The translations under genes were made by a program, and so were the position numbers. Source: Bedellia somnulentella (Eukaryota > Arthropoda > Insecta > Lepidoptera > Bedelliidae). From it: a DNA stretch of 64,000 nt. Each line of letters starts with the position of its first letter. Within the stretch, counting starts at the first letter, position 1. The notes below the pieces were generated by a model that was not told the DNA's origin, ran no database searches, and saw nothing but the letters and a program-made list of their open reading frames with translations. The stretch is from contig OY755171.1 in assembly GCA_963576735.1 (NCBI GenBank), positions 10,106,001 through 10,170,000 of the forward strand, written 5' to 3'. Of this stretch, positions 58,751 to 64,000 are shown one piece after another.

Positions 58751-59285
58751 ATGAGTTTATTTATTTATTTTATAAGTAAAATATAATTTTATGTCATTAA
58801 GTTACTATGACATGACATGTTATAAATCTGTATAAGTTAACACCTAACCGTTAGAACTAAAACTAAATTTAAGATACTTGCTAGTTATTGCGACCAGTCT
58901 CGACAATGATTGAGTTTCGTAGTTACAATTCAAGGACCAACCGCTGATGGTTTAAGTACAAAAATATGTATACTAATTTAAAAAATCCCAAATCCATAGT
59001 AATTGTGGACACTATAAGTCTCAATTCCATGACAATAAGTGGCCATTGAACCAATTTCCATGGCTACTCCTTCACTAAAGAAAGAGCAACACTCTCTTAT
59101 AAAGAGGTTTGCTATTCTACTCTGCGCAATGTGGTGAACAGTTACGGAAATATGCCTTAAGCTTAAAGCTTTTTCAACGTCTTAAATAATAAATATGTTA
59201 AAAATATAATAATCATTGTTAGTCAATCATGTTAGTAGGATACATCTATTATTCAGTCATTTTAAACAAATATAAAGGGTAGCAA

Positions 59286-59957
59286 TAAAACGAGTGACTG
59301 AAAATTACAGTTCTAAGTGTCAAAATTTATTAATTTGAGTTATAGAATTACTAAGTGAGCGACTGACTGCGAGTGACGAGAAATCAACAGAACAGCAACT
59401 TACAAACATTAATTTGAGTTACTTGAAATATCAAATGAGCAGCTTCATAATATTTGAGCGACCTCATTTTTTTCAATATTTGGCAAATGTATTTTTTTAT
59501 ACTGAGCGGCATTTTATCTTAAATGAAGTGTTTCGAATACAAAAACCACTTTGAAAAGCAAGCAAGTATGCATATAGGCATGCATCAGGCATTTAGGTGC
59601 TCGCTCCGCTGCGCTTATCGCTCGTTTTATACATAATCTAACCTAACCTAACCTAACTAAATGTGACCTAAGAACCTTTTTTGACCATCTTCAGTGGCAC
59701 GTGTGTAATTCCGCGACCAAATACATTCAGAATTCACGAAGTCGCTCACTTAGTAATGAAGTCGCTCGGATAAAATTTTGATATCTGAAATGGATTTATC
59801 ACAATCCACTTTTTGTAAGCTCATTCTGGATTTTATTATAAATCAATATTCGTCGTCAGTTTAGTTAATTTTTCGCTTACTCAAATTCATGCCGCTCAAG
59901 TTATTAAAACAGTATGTCATCATCAGTCGCAAAGTTTTTTTTTGTTCGCTCGTTTTA
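59286..59957. mobile_element. Non-autonomous DNA transposon with GAGCGAC motifs
   Basis: 672 bp. Ends TAAAACGAGTGACTGAAA and, inverted, TAAAACGAGCGAACAAAA. Flanked by CAA on both sides (59283-59285 and 59958-59960), a possible 3-bp target duplication. GAGCGAC/GTCGCTC and GAGCGGC variants recur inside on both strands. No ORF. Confidence 0.65.
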
Positions 59958-60014
59958 CAATTCCCCAAATATAAACATTGAATTAATATAATATACATGT
60001 TTTTAACTTGTTTG

Positions 60015-60200
60015 GGGTTGTTTTAGAATAGCAACAACCCATTTCTTTCCGTGGGTGTCTAAGGTAATTGGGTCTTTTAAGCTATTGTTGGGATATTTGG
60101 CTGGAGAGCTTTACAATCTTCGCCCTACTTAAATACCAATACTGACAATGAATTAACTGGCTACCCCTTTTATGGATTAAAAGCCGTGAAGCCGTACGTA
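60015..60200 (-). repeat. Repeat family R1, decayed
   Basis: TTAGAATAGCAACAACCCATTTC, GTGGGTGTCTAAGG, GGCTACCCCTTTTATGGATT in minus-strand family order. Confidence 0.6.
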
Positions 60201-61915
60201 TGTAAATTTTTCAGGATAATATAAACTTAATTTTTCAACTTCGCGATTTATAAAAATGTTATACATCACAAAAACTATTGACTGTTGACCTAATTGTATT
60301 GCTTTGAAAATGTCTATCTCATAAACTATTTATTCTAAGAAAAATATTTAGGAAACCTCAATGTCTTTTTTAAATACCCATTGATGTCTCACAAGTATGT
60401 TTTGTTCTTTGCTATATTAAATGGAGTTAAGGGTTGAAATAATAAGCATAATTTTTTTTATCAGAAATCGCACAATATTTTCATTCTTACAAACTTTCAT
60501 GCCTTTCCATGTTTTTTGATAAATATTGATTACTTATATTATATTATAAGACAAAACTTCTACAATACAACTAAAGGGTAATAAATAAAGGTACCGAGTT
60601 CTAAAAAGGCAGCTGCCTACATACTTAGGTATGTTTTGTAAGTAAAGTAAACTTTAATAAAATACTCTACCGCAATGAGAACTTAATGTCATTGAGGTTT
60701 TAAGTCACGAATATATTGAATGAATGGAAGAGAATAAGATAAGAGATCGTCGTTGAAATAAAATTTTATGCCAAAGTTCAACCGATAAGAGAGATCGCCG
60801 AACTCTAAACAAGAGGCCGTATTTATTTGCCGCGTGTATATTTAGGATACTTGATCATATTCATAAATGGATTTTGATAAATACCATGCGTATAAGTATA
60901 TGTAAATAAATGATTTCGTTATTACAACTAGGTTGGCATTGAAGCTTGGCATGCCGAAAATTGCATCAAACATGTTTTCTGTTCAACATTTTCATTGATA
61001 TTTTCAAAACTTTTTGTTTTTATCGATTCAGGCAAAGTGAAAGGCTGGACACATCCAACACTCACATATATTAGGAAAGTGAGGAATAGTTAGCTTGCGT
61101 TGTTTTTCTTGCTGTTTTTTCTTTAAAAAGAACTCTATATTCTTCCGCCTATAATAAACTATTTCCAAAGGATCGTGTTTGATTTTGCCCGGCTGGAAAA
61201 TAAACGATGTCAAAAAAAATAGAACTTCGCTACTTTCGAACAGTCAAATATGTTTTAAGCGCGTGCTAGTTTCATTTAGTGCATAGTTTCCCACAGACAT
61301 ACATGGGAATCTATCATGCAAAGTTTGATAGAGATCGGTCTAGCCGTTTAGGAGGAGTGATGTCATAAGCGATATACAAAAGTTGGGGGTAACTGGAGCT
61401 TCGCACCAATTAAATTCAAGGCTTTTCTAGCTAACCTGTTTTATTTTGATTTAGTTATTATGAATTATGATTCAAGAAATGAGTATATCCGATAATATAG
61501 TCCTTTATGATCCACACTGCACACCAATGCATATTAATTGTTATACTTTATTTCGATCCAATTATTGACAGTGAAACAGTTTCCACATAAATTTTAAAAT
61601 AATTCATATATGATATTCCTAATACCTGCACTGTGCTTCTGAGTGTCGGGATCTGTTGTTGTAACTTATTTATTCATCAAATAAAAGCTCTAATCATTCA
61701 AAATTTTAATAATCGTTAGTTGATTGCAGCTTTTTTGGATAAATCCAACAGCAAAAATTGAGGATTAGAGGAGAATTGGTTAGCAAGAGGAGGACAACTT
61801 AAACCTGGCTTATTTCTAAACCAGGTTTAATATAATAAAAAAAATTGCATTTCCGGGCACTTCACAGGGTCCTCTATTGGTGGTTAACGGTTGGACGTTT
61901 ATTTACTGGACACCC
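60200..61915. other. Intergenic, AT-rich, nothing recognised
   Basis: A transposon-like scrap at 61260-61420 (GATAGAGATCGGTCTAGCCG ... GGAGCTTCGCACC) is the only structured part. No coding signal. Confidence 0.5.
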
Positions 61916-61921
61916 TGTATA

Positions 61922-63222
61922 CGAGGGGCATGCCAAAAAGAAACTAGATACTCTTTTCTCATTTAATCGACACTGGCAAGCTATACACCATCTTATGGGC
62001 TGGTTTTTATTGACATATATAGACAATATAGAACGCACTTCTTTTATTTATTTTTTATTGGAATGAGCATCATTTTTCCGAGAATCTGACGGGAATTCAC
62101 TTGCAACAATGGAGCTCAGTCGACGTGATTTTCGCGCTATGATTTATTATAACTTTAAAAAAAGGTTTAAAGCCTCAAGAATGTTTTGAACTTTTGGCTT
62201 CTACTTTTGGTGAGTCTGCTTGTTCCCGAGCAACAGTATTCAATTGGTTTGCTTAATTTAAAAGACGACGGGGATGTCTCGAAGATGAAGCGAACACAGG
62301 ACGGCCGCCAACCGCGGTCACGCAAGAAAACGTTCGTGCAGTCGAAAAACTTATTCGCGAAAACCGACGAATTACATATGTAGAGCTAGAGCGAGAACTA
62401 GGAATTGGATCAGCAGCAATGCAAACCACCTTTCTCTCCGTAAACGTTGTTCGAGATGGGTGCCTCACAAACTTACCGATGAGCAGAAAGACCGTCGTGT
62501 GGATTGGTGCCTATTCATGATAGATAAATTCAACGGAGGAGAGAAAAAAAAACGTATATGATATACTGACTGGTGATGAAACATGGTTATATAACTATGA
62601 TCCCGAATCAAAGCGACAGTCGACTGTACGGTGCTTTGAAGACGAGCCAACTCCAACGAAATGTCGCCGTGAACGAAGCACACAGAAACAAATGGTCGCG
62701 TCGTTTATCTGCAAAACGGGTCATATTGCTACTGTTGTGCTAGAGAATGAAAGAACGGTGAACTCCGAATGGTATGTGACAGTTTGTGCTCCAACAGTAA
62801 TATCAGCTTGGTGTGACAAGCGACCGAAGTCAGGAATCCGGCACCTTCTCTGGCACCACGACAATGCGGCGCCGCACACGTCTGCCTGAACACTAGACTT
62901 TTTCAACTCGAAAAATGTGTCAATTCTCCCTCACCCGCCATATTCCCCTGACCGAGCGCCTTGTGATTTTTACTTGTTTCCAAAAATCAAAGAAAAACTT
63001 AAGAGGAAGAAGTTTGAAAGCAAAGAAGATGCGCTGGTTGCCTATAATTTAGAGATTTCTGAGGTATCCAAAGAAGAGTGGTCACAGGTATTTTCCAATT
63101 GGTTCAGACGTATGGAAAAGTGTATACGTGCTCAGGTTGAATACTTTGAAAAGATCGATACTTGTAATAAAGAATAAATTTTATAATTTTTGAGTATCTA
63201 GTTTCTTTCGGCATGCCCCTCG
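61922..63222 (+). mobile_element. Mariner-family transposon, copy 2
   Basis: TA-flanked (61920-61921 and 63223-63224), 31-bp ends CGAGGGGCATGCCAAAAAGA and, inverted, CGAGGGGCATGCCGAAAGAA. Very similar to copy 1 at 37410-38726. Confidence 0.92.
62109..63177 (+). pseudogene. Mariner transposase pseudogene, copy 2
   Basis: Starts MELSRRDFRAMIYYNFKK. An extra base in an A-run, a TAA after NWFA (62253), loss of a short piece near 62430 and a further shift near 62540 break it. TGDETWLYNYDPESKRQST, WHHDNAAPHTSA and YSPDRAPCDFYLFPKIK are kept, and the C-terminus VEYFEKIDTCNKE is complete, better than in copy 1. Comparing the two copies shows where each was damaged. Confidence 0.88.
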
Positions 63223-63224
63223 TA

Positions 63225-63462
63225 CGCTACATAGAGCATCATGTTTTTATTGTTGTCAGACTAACTGGTGCTGGCTGAAAACCAGCGTGCCGCATCTGAC
63301 GTGTCCTGCGAGACACGCGGCTCAGCACGTAATGCTGAGCCAGAATCAATTTGGCAATATGATATTTGTATGTTTTTTGTTGTAGTTTTTATTTTGTTTT
63401 TGCCAAATAAATTATTTTCTATCTCTTTCTAGTTGTATGTAGTGAAAACTTAAAATATTTAC
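63225..63462 (+). repeat. LINE 5'-leader-like segment after mariner copy 2
   Basis: Near-identical to 38729-38962 (CGCTACATAGAGCATCATG ... GTAGTGAAAACTTAAAATAT). Here it is followed by unrelated AT-rich sequence instead of LINE ORFs. Confidence 0.8.
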
Positions 63463-63904
63463 ACCAATTCCAGTATATTCGTTATGAAATGCCGTCTTAG
63501 TGCTGTCCTTCTTTACCCAAGGAATTCAAATTTTAGTTCATTACGTCAAGTAGTATATTTCTCACCGTAATTTCCTGTTCATTCCTGTTCCCGAGGGAAA
63601 AATGCTATACAAATTATAAGAAACTCGTCAAATTCATACCTAATTTCTGTTATGCGCTATTTTATATTGTTCTTTATAAGTTAACTTCGTAAGCCCAGTC
63701 GTTTTGGCTGTACGTTGTGTATCGGGTTACTGTTTCATATATTAAATAAAGACCATCCTACGGGAACACTGATTATATTCCGGCATGAAAAATTACTTTA
63801 AGTAATGCTAAGTCAGCTATATTTATTTATCAAAATCCATCGAGTTATTCCAACATGATGTAAATATTTAGAAAATATAAAAATCTTGTTTTTGACACCC
63901 TTAA

Positions 63905-64000
63905 ACATATTTTTTTCATATTTTCCGACTCAATTGCCAAAAGTAACTGAAGAATTTCTAATTCTAGAGCTACCAGTATTTGGGAAACATAGTCGTGAGT
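63905..64000 (-). repeat. Repeat family R1, diverged, cut by window end
   Basis: CCGACTCAATTGCCAAAAGT to GAAACATAGTCGTGAGT. Same subfamily and same upstream GACACCCTTAAACATATTTT as the copy at 42480. Confidence 0.65.

Overview
The window is AT-rich animal nuclear DNA. Spliced GT-AG genes, a laminin gene, a ciliary dynein gene, A^TC...CTAG^T Helitrons, several mariners, tRNA-derived SINEs and MITEs point to an insect, most likely a lepidopteran. There are no operons, CRISPR arrays or ordinary tRNA/rRNA genes. About half or more of the sequence is transposon-derived.

Two host genes are recognised. (1) The cytoplasmic dynein 2 heavy chain (DYNC2H1; fly beethoven), the retrograde intraflagellar transport motor, runs on the minus strand from 34014 down to 8242. 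Seventeen exons can be placed with consistent splice phase, from the linker through AAA1 (Walker A intact) and AAA2 to AAA3. No exon for its N-terminal tail is visible above 34014, and one or more exons between AAA1 and AAA2 were not found. This copy has a TGA stop (exon 10678-10852) and two frameshifts (exons 33212-33323 and 11721-11927). (2) Laminin subunit beta-1 (LanB1), minus strand 52250-46916, covers every expected domain in one uninterrupted 5.3-kb reading block with no introns, broken only by an extra base in an A5 run.

Layout. 1-6480: inverted second copy of the AAA2-AAA3 part of the dynein gene, plus strand, carrying a 2.2-kb unclassified DNA transposon (3590-5815). 6481-6680: run of N. 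6681-11930: the mirrored arm, minus strand, carrying its own Helitron (6887-7880). The two arms form a palindrome around the gap, either a real inverted duplication or an allelic contig joined backwards. 12-34 kb: the rest of the dynein gene, with introns filled by a Helitron with a nested mariner, fold-back elements, a defective Ty1/copia element, tRNA-derived SINEs and MITEs, and with truncated duplicates beside several exons. 34.7-46.3 kb: non-LTR retrotransposon remains and a mariner. 46.9-52.6 kb: LanB1 with a CpG-rich promoter side and a hairpin at its 5' end. 52.7-64 kb: gene-poor, repeat-rich DNA with a MITE carrying subterminal GAGCGAC motifs, SINE fold-backs and a second mariner closely related to the one at 37.4 kb.

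The most notable items for follow-up are the palindromic dynein locus, the GCCGTA-rich transposon with its empty site in the opposite arm, the intronless LanB1, and the repeated occurrence of near-perfect snap-back palindromes at several scales.
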